A program made the translations under genes and the position numbers. A stretch of DNA of 28,210 nt from a virus: IMG/VR virus record IMGVR_UViG_3300017917_002014, positions 1 to 28,210 of that record; one strand, 5' to 3'. Shown here one piece after another: positions 28,123-28,210 of the stretch. The notes beneath the pieces are model-generated. The model did not search any database and had not been told where the DNA came from. It saw nothing but the letters and a program-made list of their open reading frames with translations. How positions within the stretch are numbered: position 1 is the first letter of the stretch; each line of letters starts with the position of its first letter.

Positions 28123-28130
28123 TATAAATA
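28123..28130 (+). promoter_or_regulatory. T4-type late promoter, plus strand
   Basis: TATAAATA, about 24 bases before ATG 28155. It faces the opposite way to the box at 28150-28157, so the two promoters overlap in their outputs. Confidence 0.5.
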
Positions 28131-28149
28131 TTACTATTAAACATACAAC

Positions 28150-28157
28150 TATTTATG
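28150..28157 (-). promoter_or_regulatory. Late promoter of gp4
   Basis: CATAAATA on the minus strand. Its last bases are the ATG of the plus-strand gene at 28155, so each transcript starts within the other gene's control region. Confidence 0.45.
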
Positions 28158-28210
28158 GCACTATCAAAGGTAGCAAATTTAATTCAAAAGAATTTAGGTA
28201 ATTTAACAGG
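28155..28210 (+). CDS. Start of a plus-strand gene, truncated at the window end
   Basis: ATG opens a frame reading MALSKVANLIQKNLGNLTG to the end of the window. It follows a late promoter box (28123-28130). Too short to name; in T4-like genomes a tail or neck gene is likely here. Confidence 0.5.
   Translation, partial: MALSKVANLIQKNLGNLT

Noticed and set aside
1-28210. tRNA genes, CRISPR arrays, insertion sequences, attachment sites
   Set aside because: I looked for clover-leaf patterns, regularly spaced repeats, transposase motifs and long direct repeats and saw none that hold up; a computed search would be decisive.

Overview
The window looks like part of the genome of a T4-like myovirus of an AT-rich marine bacterium, most likely a pelagiphage (SAR11 / HTVC008M type) or a close relative. 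This rests on T4 core genes recognised by protein motif (RNase H, gp33, gp59, gp32, gp26, gp51, gp4, a gp54/gp48-like tube protein), very high A+T, tight packing with ATGA and TAATG overlaps, and several small families familiar from T4-like cyanophages and pelagiphages. No photosynthesis genes, tRNAs or CRISPR arrays were seen. Host and names are inferred from motifs and gene order only.

Layout. Positions 1-22644 are coded on the plus strand and hold early, replication and accessory genes. 1-2868: small genes plus a set of envelope-directed proteins (two resembling the 17 kDa surface antigen and an LPP20-like lipoprotein). 2870-6240: glutaredoxin, a winged-helix protein, a PP-loop ATPase, RNase H. 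6385-9539: SprT-like metallopeptidase, a glucosaminidase and membrane or lipoprotein genes that may be a lysis block. 9587-12652: QueF-like protein, 2OG-Fe(II) oxygenase, FmdB-like protein, M15 peptidase. 12691-14982: PD-(D/E)XK nuclease, a second oxygenase-like protein, secreted and late-type small genes. 15210-18666: a four-gene operon of oxygenase-like protein, radical SAM enzyme, unknown protein and class III aminotransferase. 18684-22644: gp33, gp59, a duplicated MptE/DUF115-like gene, gp32. From 28116 back to 22693 the minus strand carries tail and head genes (gp4, a structural protein, a tube protein, gp26/gp51, a methyltransferase, a 3TM holin, a tape-measure-like protein). A plus-strand gene starts at 28155 and leaves the window.

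Regulation is unusually readable. Nine plus-strand promoters fit TTGAC(A/T)-N17-TAT(A/T/G)AT or close variants, every one with a 17-base spacer. T4-type late promoters (TATAAATA and one-base variants) precede the minus-strand genes and a few plus-strand genes. In four sigma70-type and three late promoters the predicted transcription start falls at or within about two bases of the ATG, which predicts leaderless mRNAs. GC-rich hairpins separate the transcription units.

The strongest candidates for new biology are: (1) a complete -1 frameshift element at the end of gp26 (T_TTT_TTC, 5-base spacer, GC-rich stem-loop) that would fuse gp26 to gp51, like the G/GT tail chaperones of other phages; (2) the 15-18.7 kb radical SAM / oxygenase / aminotransferase operon; (3) the leaderless promoter system with its conserved spacer; (4) a QueF-like protein without the catalytic cysteine. 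In T4 the order is rnh-dsbA-33-59-32; here about 13 kb of accessory genes separate rnh from gene 33.
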